This document shows, piece after piece, positions 19,640-31,690 of a DNA stretch of 64,000 nt. Under the pieces are notes generated by a model. The model was not told the origin of the DNA, did not search any database, and worked only from the letters and a program-made list of their open reading frames with translations. Both the position numbers and the translations under genes were made by a program. Within the stretch, counting starts at the first letter, position 1. Each line of letters starts with the position of its first letter. This DNA is from Venturia oleaginea (lineage: Eukaryota; Ascomycota; Dothideomycetes; Venturiales; Venturiaceae): the NCBI GenBank assembly GCA_013176395.1, contig JABMLP010000016.1:1178001-1242000 (forward strand). Reading direction: 5' to 3'.

Positions 19640-22507
19640 CAGCCCGTTTGATAAGCAAGCAGCTTGAGCAGTTTGGCCGCTTGAACTGACCGATTGAGTG
19701 ATATCTTTACCTGACTTGAATGGTCGCTTGAGTGAGGTCAGGATGGATGGTAAACTGTCAGTTGGTCAGGCGAGATGTATGAATTTTAGGTATGTACATT
19801 AGCAGTAGATTTGACAGTGAATATGCCTCCTTTTCGAAGCCCATGGTATTGTACCTCACAGGCCTCAATAGTGTCATCTTTGAGGCCGCTTCTGGCATCA
19901 GTAACGAGCCTACCGGCGGCGCTGAAGATTCTTTCGACCTCTGCAGACATGCCAGGAATTGACAGTATATCGAAAGCCATACGTGACAAGATAGGAAACT
20001 CAGTAGTACGGTCTCTCCACCATACAATAATGTCCTCAACCTCCTCCCACTCACAGGGATCCCAGTACTTGGTGTAGCGTGTATATTCATCGTCCTCGGT
20101 CGCAATCCTCCGCTTTTTGGCTAGGAACTTGGTGGAGAGTCTGTTGAATTGTTTGTACGTGGTAGTAGGCTTCTGTGCCTCAAGATAGAGGTTTTCAAAT
20201 GACTGTGACGGGGAAGGTGAGGGTGAGGGTGAGGGTAGCGCGAATTTTTCGCTATATTGTGCGAAAATCTCCTTGATGCCGGCTTCAGCACGTTTATACC
20301 ATGCGCGATGGTCATACTGGGCCCATTTATCTTCGAAATAAGAGAGGCGTCAGTTGGGATCGAGAAAGACTGCTGCATAGTAAAGATTGGTAGCTTTAAG
20401 CAGGGATAGATACTTCATTGTCTTTGACCGCGCTTCTGTAATACCAACCTCAAAAGGTTGCGAAAGATCAGGAGCCAATCTGAGGGCTTTGAGCTCTGCC
20501 TCAGTGCGATCAAGTCGCTCGTAGATGAATGTGAGGCCTTTGAGTACACCGGCAATGGTTCCCTGTGAAGTGAGGTCTGCATTCTCTTCCTCTTCGAGAC
20601 AAAGATCCTTAAAGTCCTTAATAATCTGCGCCCAGATCTCCAACATCTCGAAGTCTTCCATTGAAAGGAAGGAAGGTCGTATGTCAACCTGCCCCTTTTG
20701 GTGTACAAATTGGCGCTGCCACTTCAAGATAATGTCGCGGAGAGCAAGGATTCTCTTTATCATCTCGTAGGTAGAATGCCATCGGATACCTCCATCTACA
20801 AGAAGCACAAGAAGCTTCAGTGCAGCCATCTCTTTCTGTAGATTCTCGAACATCTCCCGCCTCTCAGGTGAGCGATTGATAAAGATGCAGATGTTGTGGA
20901 CGCGTCCCATAAGTCCTAGTTTGATCCAGACGTCATAGGCTTCTTCGTAGCCGACGGAGGCAAGGTCCTTTTGAGTGTTTTGACTGCTCGCGGTCACCGT
21001 AGAGAAGATCTTCTACAATGAGGTTGATGATGTGCCCAATACAGCGAATGCGCGCGTGAATTGACCAACCTTCCTTGTCAAACAGGACTTCAAGGCGGTC
21101 ACAGGCAGCGTCATTATCGGTAGCGTTGTCTGCAGTGAAAGCTCCCAATTTTGTTCCATCAATCTTGAATGTGGTAAGGACTTTAGCGATAATCTCTGCT
21201 TCATTCTCGCCAGTTTTGCTGCCCAGTATCCGTGGGAAGCCAAGAAGCATTCTACTTTGCTTGTAATCCTTGTTGATGTAGTGGGAACAGACAGCAAGGT
21301 AGTTCTTCTTATTGTCACCCTTCCAGGCATCGCAAGAGATGTTGATGAGGCTTTTAGCTCCTTCGATTTCTTTAACTATGTCCTTGAGGCGCTCCATGTA
21401 GGAATCCATCACCCATATGGAGAGAGAGGACTTTGCCTTTGGCAGAATAACCTTTAATGTATCGTATGTAGCTGACTTCAGAAGCGCAAGAGTTTCTGGC
21501 GCTGTAGCTGTATGAAAGGCGATATTATGACGAATAACCCAATCTACATATTGCTGTCTGTATGCCTTCCCATTAAATGCAGCGTCTGTACCCTTGCGGT
21601 GGCCATACTCTCCGCAGTGAGTCTCAGAATCCTGATATTGATTGCCTGTATGATTGTGTGTAGAGGGAGGAGGAGGTGGTGGTGGTAGAAGGTCCTTTCT
21701 AGGGTCTGGAATGCCGTGTTTATTGAGTAAATGTGTACCTATTCCACTCGTTGAATCTGCTTTGTAGACACCTCTGTAGTAGTCCTTCTTTTGATGGCAT
21801 AATCCACAGATGTAGATACGTCCAAGGCCTTTGCCGTCAGCCTCAAGTTCAATGCCGTGTTCCCAGATGTGTGAGTTCTGCCGTGTAACTTGCTGCATTG
21901 TAACTGCCCGGATTCGAGGATTGACGAGCTTCTTGTGCTGAAAATACAACTGACTCCAGGCAATTGAGAACTGGGCTCGAATGATACGAGGTTGCGAGGT
22001 AGTTGGAATAATTCTATGGGCTGTAGGAGGTTGTATAGGCTCCTGTATTCGTGGAATCGGCGATTCTAGCAGCGCTTGCGACAGTTCGGACTCGTCAACT
22101 GGAGGGCCAGCTCTTTGAGAATGGCCTTCAGGTCTCCTGACCTTGAAGTGTCTGGTTATTCTATCGGACATAGTGTAGAGAAAACGTGGTGGTTGTAGTA
22201 GTTAAAAGGGTAAGATATAAATATAATTAATCCAATGTTCAAACATGTCCTTAGTGGGGAGAAAAGCCGATTTTCGGCTAATATTTAGTGGGTTGACCGC
22301 CTAAATTCTAGGGCCTACCCCCCTAAAAAGATGTCACGTGAAAGGGGAAACTCAACGCCATCAGCTTGAGTGGATGGTAGGCGACATATACTCAACTGAT
22401 TGCTTGATTGGGTAACTATCTAGGCCTATCCGACCGCCTATATAGGCCGTTTTTGGCTCTGCCTGACGGCGTCGGTTAGTTGGCTTGATTGATTATCAAA
22501 CGCGATG
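19640..22507 (-). mobile_element. hAT transposon, 2868 bp, with TIRs and 8-bp TSD
   Basis: Ends are imperfect 22-bp inverted repeats starting CAGCCCGTTTGATAA (left) and CATCGCGTTTGATAA (right, complement), 18 of 22 identical. The 8-bp duplication TATATATA lies at 19632-19639 and 22508-22515, as expected for hAT elements. CTTGAGTG-type motifs recur near both ends and may be subterminal transposase sites. The element carries one transposase gene on the minus strand. Confidence 0.9.
19786..22171 (-). pseudogene. hAT transposase, nearly intact
   Basis: It starts at the ATG at 22171. Residues about 105-150 form a BED-type zinc finger (YICGLCHQKKDYY ... GIGTHLLNKHGI). The catalytic core follows, with Asp in ISCDAWKG and Asp in GAFTADNATDND, then RCIGHIINLIVEDLL (C-x2-H). 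The C-terminus has the hAT dimerisation block SIPGMSAEVERIFSAAGRLV with the catalytic-type Glu. Only two lesions are seen. One is a frameshift near 20990, between LLYGD and DLASVGYEEAYDVW. The other is a TGA at 20347-20349 in DPN-stop-RLSYFEDKW, which could come from CGA by one C-to-T change. About 770 aa would be encoded without them. The copy is probably immobile but recent. Confidence 0.85.
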
Positions 22508-22515
22508 TATATATA

Positions 22516-24104
22516 ATAAAAAGTATTTCTCTAGAAGCCGCAAATCCCCTACTCTACTTTACATACATAACTTACAGTTAAAGTCTTCGTATTCTATTTC
22601 CTCCTCTTAACAGAAGCGTATCCTAGATCCATGGAACCCTACCTACCTCCCACGAGCTCGAACGAAATCAAAAAGCTCCTAGATAGAAGAAGATAATAGA
22701 TCTAGAATCCTTTCCCTTAAAGAGATACCCCCTTTCTCTTTATACATACGTAGTACTCCGACTGAACGACCGACCATAAGAACGGAACCATCTTCCCTCT
22801 CTTTGCCTTACCCTATTCCCCCGGAAAGAAATTTACCCTCCTAATTCCTACTATCCGTACCCTTCCGTACCTCCACCTAATATCTTTGCCCCTAGTATTT
22901 ATTATAGAGGAGTCCTCGGCGGAGGGGAATCGTAGGTCATAAGGTAATCTGCCCAGAGAGGAATTGGTTTAGTAGGTTGAGGTTGTTATCGAGGGTTTGT
23001 ATCGCTTTGGGTTTAGTCTGCGTAGAGGGAGGTAATGGCTTTTCGGTACGTTTGGGATTTTAGGTCTGAATGAGGTTAAGGCGTCTCAGGCTATATATAT
23101 GTTTTGTAAAAGGAGTTGCGGAAACGGGTTCGAAAGTCATGGAGCAGCAGATACACATTGAGAGGTTTTGAGTACGATCATCATTAGGAGAGTCGTACTG
23201 ACATTAGATTCGAAGACGATTATATACGCTACGATATGTTGTAATGAAGGTGCGAGATGGTGATTCAGAATCCACTTTGATCGATCTGATAAAACGACGT
23301 AGGACATTTTTTGACGAGGAGGGTCACCTCCTTTTAATTCCCTCTACTTTCAACCATGCGAGCGCTAAGTGAGGGATTCACCGATATTACTAGTACGGGC
23401 GGAGTGACCTTTGAGCCATAGGTTGCTACTGGAAGGTCTGCAACAATGGGGAATCATGAGTTTCCATCGGAGGTACGTGAAGTCCGAGAATAGAGAATAG
23501 ATAGCTTGATAAACGAAAGCGGGCATTGGTTTAATCGGGGCTAACATGCATGGTTAAGTTTAGATCAACAAACATACCGCCTTCTTGAAGAGGAGTCCAT
23601 CAAGCGCCTTTATATTTCTGGCTACAGGGTGCGCCGTCGCATCAACAATGAAGGTGTGTCTGTTTACTTAATCTCAACCATGCAACCCAATTCTAATTCT
23701 TGAGGTGCAATGCTAGATGCTGCCATGAATCTCTCAATGCTGATCTCGGTTCGAGGGATCTCAAAGCTAACTATGTTTGCATCTATCGGTGCGTACGAAA
23801 CCAGGCCGATTTATTCGCGCACCTAGCCCGGCAATGAAACTACCTTTCTCGACACCACAACGACTAAGAGAAACTCTAGAACACTGTTAGGCTATCGAGA
23901 TAGCTATTATAATACTGAGAAGAGCCTATGTGAGAAAGCACTTCACTCAAGGACCGATAGAGGAGATTGGTAGTGATGCTTGTACTTTCATACTGCAAAT
24001 CACATCAAAATTAATCATGCCGGCCCCATCCAACGCCTTGCTAATACAAAATGCTGTATCGTGGTCGTGATGTACCAATCCTTCGTTTCGAAATTGCCAA
24101 TTGT
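22516..24104. other. non-coding, partly RIP-like
   Basis: From about 22550 to 23000 TpA is frequent and CpA/TpG scarce by eye, the pattern left by RIP on repeats. The strand also flips from C/T-rich to G-rich at about 22910. No ORF or repeat ends are recognisable. Near 23570-23640 a short frame reads YRLLEEESIKRLYISGYRVRRRINNEG and looks protein-like, but nothing joins it. Confidence 0.45.
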
Positions 24105-24823
24105 TTAACCAAAGACACCGGCTCTTCTCATCACACTTTCAAAGGCGTCGATATCAACGCCACGCTTCCACCCTTCTTTTCCCTCGCCGTTGGCCTCGAC
24201 GAGCATGTCTCTCAGTGTGTCATCACTGATGTCCTCTTTCAGTAGCCTTGCTATTCTTCTTAGGTGTGCTAATGTGATAGGGCCTTCGCGATTATCTGTG
24301 AAAAGATGGTATGCCTCCTGTACTTCTTCGCTCCGATCCTCGTCTTCGTCGTCATCATTGTGGTGAAGATGTATTGCTGCGAGGGAGAGGAAAGGGCCGT
24401 ACGGAACGTATCCGGTTTCTTCTGGATCGAGAGTCTCCAGGACATCGGGGAGATCGGATTTCTTGACGTTCACGCCGATTGCGCTGGATCGTTGCATTAG
24501 CTTCACCGTATCTTCCTTGTCCGCGACATCCCGGGTAGGTTGTGTTGCAACCAACATACATCAAGCACCGCCGCACGTCGTCCGATTTGATGACACCCTC
24601 TTTCTCTTTGGCATACCCACTGATGCCAGTCTCCGCAAAGAGTCCGAAAGCCTCTCTTATTTCTGCTTCTTGGCCATTGGATATGTTATTCTCTTTGGCG
24701 AGCTTCGTCAATCGAGGTTTCGGAGCGGCTGTTGGAGCGGCGGCGCGTCGCTTAGGCGCCTGAGAGAGAGCATTAGTTGCGTACTTGGTGAGGGAACAGA
24801 GGACGTTGGGTCCAACTTGCCAT
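24105..24823 (-). CDS. EF-hand (calmodulin/centrin-like) protein
   Basis: Exon 24560-24759 and exon 24105-24483 are joined by a 76-nt intron with donor GTATGT, branch CTAAT and acceptor CAG, giving RRCLIAIGVNVKK across the splice. The protein starts near APKRRAAAPTAAPKPRLTKLAKENN, then helix EIREAFGLFAE, a degenerate first hand, DPEETGYVPY as a later loop, an acidic run (HNDDDEDEDRSEE), and a C-terminal pair ending VDIDAFESVMRRAGVFG. The layout is four EF-hands with few canonical calcium ligands, so calcium binding is doubtful. The start exon is not settled. An ATG lies at 24821-24823, but linking it to 24759 needs a very short or non-standard intron. It is probably a regulatory EF-hand of the centrin/Cdc31 group; the target is unknown. 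Confidence 0.7.
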
Positions 24824-26811
24824 TGCGCGTCGTTGTCTGTCGAACGATAGTCAAAGCCGGCGCTATGGATCTACAGTGACGGTTGCAGGTGTTTCACTAG
24901 CGCCGGCAGAACGTTTGCAGTTCCGAACGTCTTCAAGAGAAAATTTCGAACTTCCAAGCTTCACATCATCCATTCCCTCAACCACCGTTTTCTTCAACGA
25001 CATCACCCTATCACGCTATCCAAGTCTACCATGGCTTAGGTGGGCTTGTCCGGGTAAGACCTCGGGAGGCAAGATGTTGCTCACCCGGAATGTACCGAGT
25101 AGACGTTCACCCCCATTCAGTCGTGCGTGAAATTTTCAGCTTCTACAATAGCTAGAGCCCGCGATCTTCGTCATCAGGATCAGCGAGTGTGGACAATGAA
25201 GCGAGAACGAAAAGCAGCGTCCGTCTTTTTTGATTGGCGCTCCTCTCCTAATTCCAAGACTCTTATGGGTGGAGGAAAGGGAAGAGGGAACATTATGGAG
25301 ATTCTGCATGTGATCAGCTCTCAGCTATCACCTGACCAATCTATCGATCCTCTTCACGACTCCGAACAAGGCTTTCGGCCCTGAAAATCTCAGCGTTCGG
25401 CCATAGGAACATCCCTGATTTTGGTTCGCGAAGCCCTTTCTCCATAATTATTCAACTTCGCCCCGCGAGTATCCATATAATTGATTTGGTCAACCGTAAA
25501 CATTCCAGAGCCTGAAACAGACGCCGTGGGAGTCTTATGGAGAGAAATGCAGGAAATGGGACATGATCAAGTACAAAGCTGTCGGTTGGAAGTCCTCAAG
25601 ACACCATCGTGAAGCCCATATGCGGTTAGAGTGCCCAGCATACTCATCGGCGAGGTAAAGACGGGAGAGAAAAGTTTCGGGTGTAACATGGACCCAAATA
25701 GAAAATTGGATTGCGATCCGGCATCGCCTTGGCTCCAATTCGCCATCGCCTCGTCTCGTCTCTCTCTTGCGTGTTTATCCGGATCACGGCACTACCGTAT
25801 TGCTGCTATCGTCCACCTCCGTGTTGCTACGACCCCCGTCAGACAATTCGAGCCTTTCCCTCTCACCATCCCAACAAAACATCCCACTTTTCGCAACAGG
25901 CATGCTGCTGCTAAACACGTCGTGCATTGCAAGCAAGGACCGTCTTCTTGCAATTCCCATGCGGCGCAAGCAGTCCCTCCGACGGTCGTGTGGACCCGAT
26001 AATAGTAAGATGGATCCTGCTATAGGTTGCATCACTGTTCCTTACTCCTTCGGCGATAACTCGATATCATACCGCTCAACAATCACAACCGTTGCGGGTA
26101 CTAAGTTCATTATGCCCACTAATTCTCCGCACGTTGTGCTTGCAATGCCTTCGAGGTGGATACTTTCAGGTGTCAATCCAAAAGTCAATGTCCATGATCC
26201 TTTTTTCAGGTATCTTGGATCCTTGGAATGAATGATGAAAAACGGATTCGTGGCTGGCCTTCCCAATTGGCAACTTCATGGAGGCCCAAGTCAGCCTTTC
26301 TCAAATTCGATGGCGTTTTTCTAAGCAACGACAGCGCGGCTCTTGCTATCCATCGCAGAATTGGCATTCTAACATCTCTTGGTGTCTCGAAACGTTCGGT
26401 CCTTCTGCCGCCGTTATTTAGTGCTTGAAAATCCCGGTTCTCTGGTTCCACTGTTGGGATTCGTAAGTATTGCTCACACCTTCCAACCTTATTCATCGTG
26501 CTCTTCTGTGGCGACTCTCGAATTCTTTCACCAATTGCGCCGCTTTATTCTACCTCCCGAACTACATCCTCGGTGCTGATCATTATCTTCTTCTATCAGA
26601 CATTCAGACTGTCCTTACTTCGAATTGACCAACCTGGAACCTGGAATCACCTTCTGGACCCTAGACCTACTTTGTGACATTCTCTCGTTGGCCTCGATTC
26701 ATCCTTCCAAGCTTGTGACAGATAGCGACCATTTGTCTTGGTATCCTACGCCATCAGCCGCGCTTGTATTGAAGCTACTTCGATTGAATAGTCGGCCCTC
26801 CCATAGGGTTC
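24824..26811. other. divergent intergenic region, no gene seen
   Basis: About 2 kb between two divergently transcribed genes. The frames at 25.6-26.5 kb on both strands overlap one another and lack motifs. It should hold both promoters; the 200 bases before 26812 form the leader of the ThrE-like gene. Confidence 0.5.
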
Positions 26812-29640
26812 ATGGATTCAAGTGAGAGTTCAAATACTAGTCCCCATCATGATATATCTCCCCAGACTCCCGCCTTTGAGGCTAGCCCGACCGACCAAAG
26901 GCTGAATTCCCAGATCGATATGGCCACCGGTGACGGCAAGAAGAAAAGAGTGGGATTCTCATCGGACATCACACCGCCGTCTCCAGAAGCATCATCATCG
27001 GGCCCGAAATATACTGCAGAAACCGGATCAAGTTCAGAAGCGGATACACCACCCGCTTTCACTTCGCAGCCTTTACTGTCTATCAATGACGAAGCGCCAC
27101 AACGATTCCAAAGAGAAGATATTGACAATGATTTCGCCAAACAAATTCATATGCTTATGGCCCAGCCATTGCCCCCAAAGCCCAAGCCTGCCATCCGAAA
27201 ACCAACGCAACCATCCGAGATCGAGCTTGGCGAGCTGAATGCTGCCGGTGATTCTAATGGACCCAAGGACATGTCTGGAAAGCAGGCCCACGATCGGGCA
27301 CAAAAGTTGGCTGCCAAGGTTGGCTCCTACAATGCGTCTGCCAATGCGTCCAGGAGAACCTCGCTAGATCTCGAGGAAGACGACCTGCCAGGCCGCCCTC
27401 GACCTGCTGTTGCAAGGCCTGCCATCGTTTCCAGTGCTCCACCTACCGACGATGAACATGATTCTGACGAGGGAGTTCTGTACAAAAAGCGAGCTGAGCC
27501 AGAACGACGAACCTCCACCGCTAGGGCGCATGAAGAAGCTTATCGGCTTGTGAGATCATACACGCATCACCTTCCAACTCACCACGATGTCGATGAACTT
27601 CCCTTGCGATCGGGTCAAGTCACACCAGTCGAGGAGCAAGCCTTCTTTGAAGACTATGTTCCCAAGCCCAAGAAGTACAGAGGTAGTATCCTTGCGTCGC
27701 TACTCAAGTTGCAGAACTCTCATGACCAACATGTTGACTCGATGCCTCCTCTCTTGTCAAGAGGTTGGCAGGGCGGTCACTCCAGGAATGCGAGTGTAGA
27801 AACGGCATCACTCTCAGGAACGACGCCATCCCATACTCCCGGCCATTCACCTACGAGCTCCGGTACCAGTACGCCGAACTCCAAACATGGACTGTTGAGT
27901 CACTGGCCTCGCAAGGCTAGCAACAGGGACTCTCTGATGTCCATCTCAGCACTGGCGGGATCTTCTTCAACCATTGCTCTGCCAACGAAAGAATTCAGCG
28001 ATGAGGTTCTGGAAAAGGCCAAGGCGCACAAGACAGCCCGTCCGGGCATGAGAAAGAGGTCGAGGAGCAGTGAACTCGCTGCTGCTTTCATCAAAAGGAA
28101 GCACAAACCGCGGATGGAAGAGGAGATCAGGATTACTGTTCACATCGCTGAAACGCTTGCACGACAGAAGTACCTCATCAAACTCTGTCGTGCTCTCATG
28201 GAATATGGAGCTCCCACGCATCGTCTCGAAGAATATCTGAAGGCATCTTCTCGTGTGCTGGAGATTTCAGCTCAGTGGCTTTATATTCCTGGATGCATGC
28301 TGATATCCTTTGACGACACGGCGACTCACACTACTGAGGTGAAGCTCGTCCGTGTCAATCAGGGTGTTGATCTGGGAAAGATGCGCGACTGTCATCAAAT
28401 TTACAAAGAAGTTGTTCACGATCAGATTGGCGTGGAAGAAGCAACACAACGACTCGAGGCTGTTGTACATGCCAAGAGAAAATTCAGCACTTGGTTTTTG
28501 GTGTTCATGTACGGAGTGGCAGCAGCCAGTGTGGGACCATTTGCCTTCAAAGCCAGACTCATCGATCTGCCCATTGCTTTTATGCTAGGCGTTCTTGTCG
28601 GCATCCTCCAAATCGTCATATCCCCAAGATCCGATCTATATGCCAACATCTTTGAGGTCAGCGCCGCAGTCATCACTTCCTTCCTTGCCCGCGCATTCGG
28701 CAGCATAAGGGGGCACGACGGAAATCGCATCTTCTGCTTCTCCGCCCTTGCCCAATCTAGTATCGCACTCATCCTGCCCGGCTACACCGTCCTCTGCGCC
28801 AGTCTCGAATTACAGTCTCGCTCCATTGTCGCCGGCTCAGTCCGCATGGTCTACGCAATCATCTACTCCCTCTTCCTCGGCTTCGGCATCACAATCGGCA
28901 CCGTCATCTACGGCGTCATGGACAGAAACGCAACCTCGGCGACAACCTGCAAAGATCCGATGGATGAATACTGGTTCTTCTTCTTCGTCCCACTTTTCAC
29001 CCTCTGCTTAATCATCATCAACCAAGCCAAATGGAAACAAGCACCAGTCATGCTCTTCATATCTTTCACGGGATACCTCGTAAACTACTTCACCTCGCGA
29101 CGCTTCTCGGGTAACCTTCAAGTCCCCCAAGCCCTCGGCGCCCTAACAATCGGTATCGAAGCAAACCTATACGCCCGCATCGGCCGCAGCGTAGACAATT
29201 TCTTCGTAAACATCTGGGACAAACGATTCCGACCTCATCTTTACAACCTACGCACCAGACTCGAATCCTCCCCTTCCAGCGCCCTCCGAAATCTAGGATC
29301 CCTTGAGTCCCTTCCCCTCCCTCTGACACGCCACTCGACTCAAAAACCGAAATTGGGCTATGGTCTCGCCGCAGCAGCGATGTTGCCAGCGATATTTGTA
29401 CAAGTACCGTCCGGTCTTGCCGTGTCGGGCTCGTTACTCAGCGGGTTGACGAGTGCAGATCAGATCATCAGTAATACGACGAGTGCCGCGGGTACGGCGT
29501 CTGATATCTCGAGTGGTTCGGCGTTCAATGTCAGTTATTCCGTTATTGAGGTGGCGATTGGGATTACGGTGGGCTTGTTTTTGAGTGCGCTTATTGTTTA
29601 TCCTTTAGGCAAGAGGAGGAGTGGTCTGTTCAGTTTCTGA
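26812..29640 (+). CDS. ThrE/Prm10-type multi-pass membrane protein (DUF1212)
   Basis: Intronless, 942 aa from the ATG at 26812. The N-terminal 430 residues are Ser/Thr/Pro-rich, charged and probably a disordered cytosolic part. The ThrE-like domain starts near 445 (IRITVHIAETLARQKYLIKLCRALMEYGAPTHRLEEYL) and is followed by about ten hydrophobic segments, from FLVFMYGVAAASVGPFAF to VIEVAIGITVGLFLSALIVY near the C-terminus. The second half (about 690-830) corresponds to the ThrE_2-like part. The bacterial family exports threonine and serine. The yeast relative Prm10 is pheromone-induced and of unknown substrate. The role here is therefore transport across a cell membrane, substrate unproven. 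Confidence 0.85.
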   Translation: MDSSESSNTSPHHDISPQTPAFEASPTDQRLNSQIDMATGDGKKKRVGFSSDITPPSPEASSSGPKYTAETGSSSEADTPPAFTSQPLLSINDEAPQRFQREDIDNDFAKQIHMLMAQPLPPKPKPAIRKPTQPSEIELGELNAAGDSNGPKDMSGKQAHDRAQKLAAKVGSYNASANASRRTSLDLEEDDLPGRPRPAVARPAIVSSAPPTDDEHDSDEGVLYKKRAEPERRTSTARAHEEAYRLVRSYTHHLPTHHDVDELPLRSGQVTPVEEQAFFEDYVPKPKKYRGSILASLLKLQNSHDQHVDSMPPLLSRGWQGGHSRNASVETASLSGTTPSHTPGHSPTSSGTSTPNSKHGLLSHWPRKASNRDSLMSISALAGSSSTIALPTKEFSDEVLEKAKAHKTARPGMRKRSRSSELAAAFIKRKHKPRMEEEIRITVHIAETLARQKYLIKLCRALMEYGAPTHRLEEYLKASSRVLEISAQWLYIPGCMLISFDDTATHTTEVKLVRVNQGVDLGKMRDCHQIYKEVVHDQIGVEEATQRLEAVVHAKRKFSTWFLVFMYGVAAASVGPFAFKARLIDLPIAFMLGVLVGILQIVISPRSDLYANIFEVSAAVITSFLARAFGSIRGHDGNRIFCFSALAQSSIALILPGYTVLCASLELQSRSIVAGSVRMVYAIIYSLFLGFGITIGTVIYGVMDRNATSATTCKDPMDEYWFFFFVPLFTLCLIIINQAKWKQAPVMLFISFTGYLVNYFTSRRFSGNLQVPQALGALTIGIEANLYARIGRSVDNFFVNIWDKRFRPHLYNLRTRLESSPSSALRNLGSLESLPLPLTRHSTQKPKLGYGLAAAAMLPAIFVQVPSGLAVSGSLLSGLTSADQIISNTTSAAGTASDISSGSAFNVSYSVIEVAIGITVGLFLSALIVYPLGKRRSGLFSF

Positions 29641-31690
29641 GCTGGGCGGGTCCGAAGTTTTTTTTTTTCTATTCATAGTTTTGGGTTTTCTTCCTTTCAT
29701 TTTTTGAGGATATAAAAGTTTATAGAGAGGATCTTGGAGGGTTTGTGTATAGGTTTGTGTCATCGTTTGGACATGCATTTAGGAATGAGCATATATGCGA
29801 GGGCGAAAAGAGCAATCTTTGGCGCGAACAAGCAAGCAAGCAATGTGGAGGAATGAGCGTTGTTTTTTCATGTCTTGGGATGAGCCTATTGATGATAAGA
29901 TACCATAGACGACGTACATAAGCAGGTGGGAAAAGGAACAGAAACAGAAACATATACAAGACAGAGATTTCGATCATGAACAGTACGCCAACGAAACTTT
30001 GAACCCATTTCACATTTGCGTATATGTATGTCTTTGACGGATTTCGATAAACACTACACCGTTATCTTTGAATATTATGTCGGAATTGCACGATATCCAA
30101 GATTAGATAATGTTGTGACGATGGACAATAGCGCTCGACCCGTCCTCAAGAACGATCGATAAGAATAACATCCAGATTACGAGATTCACCCATTCTCACC
30201 GAAACTCTTTCACAGGCGGGATATCTACCAGCAATACCAGCCTTCGACCTTTTCCGGCGTTGAAGAATGGGGAAACTCACGCACGGCCTACCTCTGCGCT
30301 TCCAAAGTGAAGGTTTTGCAATGCAGTCTAGGAATGCCATGTCTCTCAAATGGCCACAAAATGGATATGATCGTCGTCCTTGGTACGGTAATCGCTAACA
30401 GGCGTCCGTTTTCATCGGTAAGATACGGTAGGTTTGAAACTACTATACAAGTTATATATATATATATATATATATATTCTCTCGAAAATCGGCATCGCTG
30501 AGCTTTCGTTTTCCATGCTGATATTTCCGGGCGAGAATATATCGTTTCTCGCAAATCTGTGGTGTAAAGTTGAGTACATGTTTCCAACTTTTTATAAACA
30601 TCAATCTCTTCCCACTATTCCCATTAAACTCCATAGAATGACAGTATGAAAAACATGAACGCGAGACCAAATAAACCCCGGCGGACTTCTGTTGCTGCCT
30701 CACTCCCTCCCTCCCATGGATCGCGGAAGTCAGTGTCAGGTAATGGCAATGGGGATAGCGGGTCGTATAGAACCAGCGTTAGGAGATCCCAGATGACAGG
30801 TTATGAAGAGTCTTGCATGGGTGGTCGCAGAAAACTCCGCAGCGGATGGAGTGCTATACCTGATCTCGATTAGCGTTCTAGGATCTCCATTAGATACGAA
30901 TAAAAGGACGGAAAGGAATAGTCGATATTTGGTATCTCCAGTCAATTCATGTGAGAGAGAAAGAAAGAAAAAAAGAGGGCGAGAAAGGAAACATATTTCA
31001 CCAATCCACAAATCCCTTCCAATTCAAATTTCCCTCATTTCATTCAAATACTCATCATTCCATCCAAACTCACCATTTCCATATCCATATCCACATCCAC
31101 ATCCACATCACCCATCACCCATCACCCATTTTCTCGCCCTCGCCGTCCCCACCAGAAAAAATCCCAAACTCCCTCCCCTCACACACCATCCCTAACAAAA
31201 CCTTCCCTCACAAACCTAACCTAACCCCTTGAACAAAGGCTTGGAAAAGGGTGGACTAACCCCCCCTCAGTTCCCTCATCCCAAAACCCCAACTTCCACA
31301 CAATCCAAAATAGTCTAAAAATAACCGTCAATCGTGACTCCCACCCATGATAAAAATAAAGTCTACCCATAGACACTCCCTAACCACGAAGAAGACTCAA
31401 CTGATCATAGACCGAAAGAAACATCGTTGCTTTATCCTTTAAGAAGATGCAAAGGAGTTTAGCCCGACGAATTATCTCAAGTATTATTTCCTAAAGCGAT
31501 GTTGATGTTCCCGTGTTAAGGGTACGACAGGTCGTGTTACCATGGCGGTGTCTCAGTTAGCGAAATGGGGTCAGAAACGATGTATAAGATTTCCTGCTTA
31601 TCTCACAATCAACACCCCATTTTTATCTTGTCACTCCAACGCTCAAACTACCAAGCTCCAATCACCAAAAAATCCGCTCCCGCAACGCTA
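29641..31690. other. intergenic, convergent 3' regions with simple repeats
   Basis: No gene is supported. It holds the 3' regions of the ThrE-like gene and of NUP192. Simple repeats are a (TA)n run at about 30452-30476 and degenerate CCATAT/CCACAT and CACCCAT repeats at about 31075-31130. Confidence 0.55.
30452..30476. repeat. (TA)n microsatellite
   Basis: About 12 TA units in a row. No gene overlaps it; a possible polymorphic marker. Confidence 0.9.

Noticed and set aside
26042..26496. Minus-strand frames between the EF-hand and ThrE-like genes
   Set aside because: Parts look protein-like, but no domain, start or splice signals support a gene.
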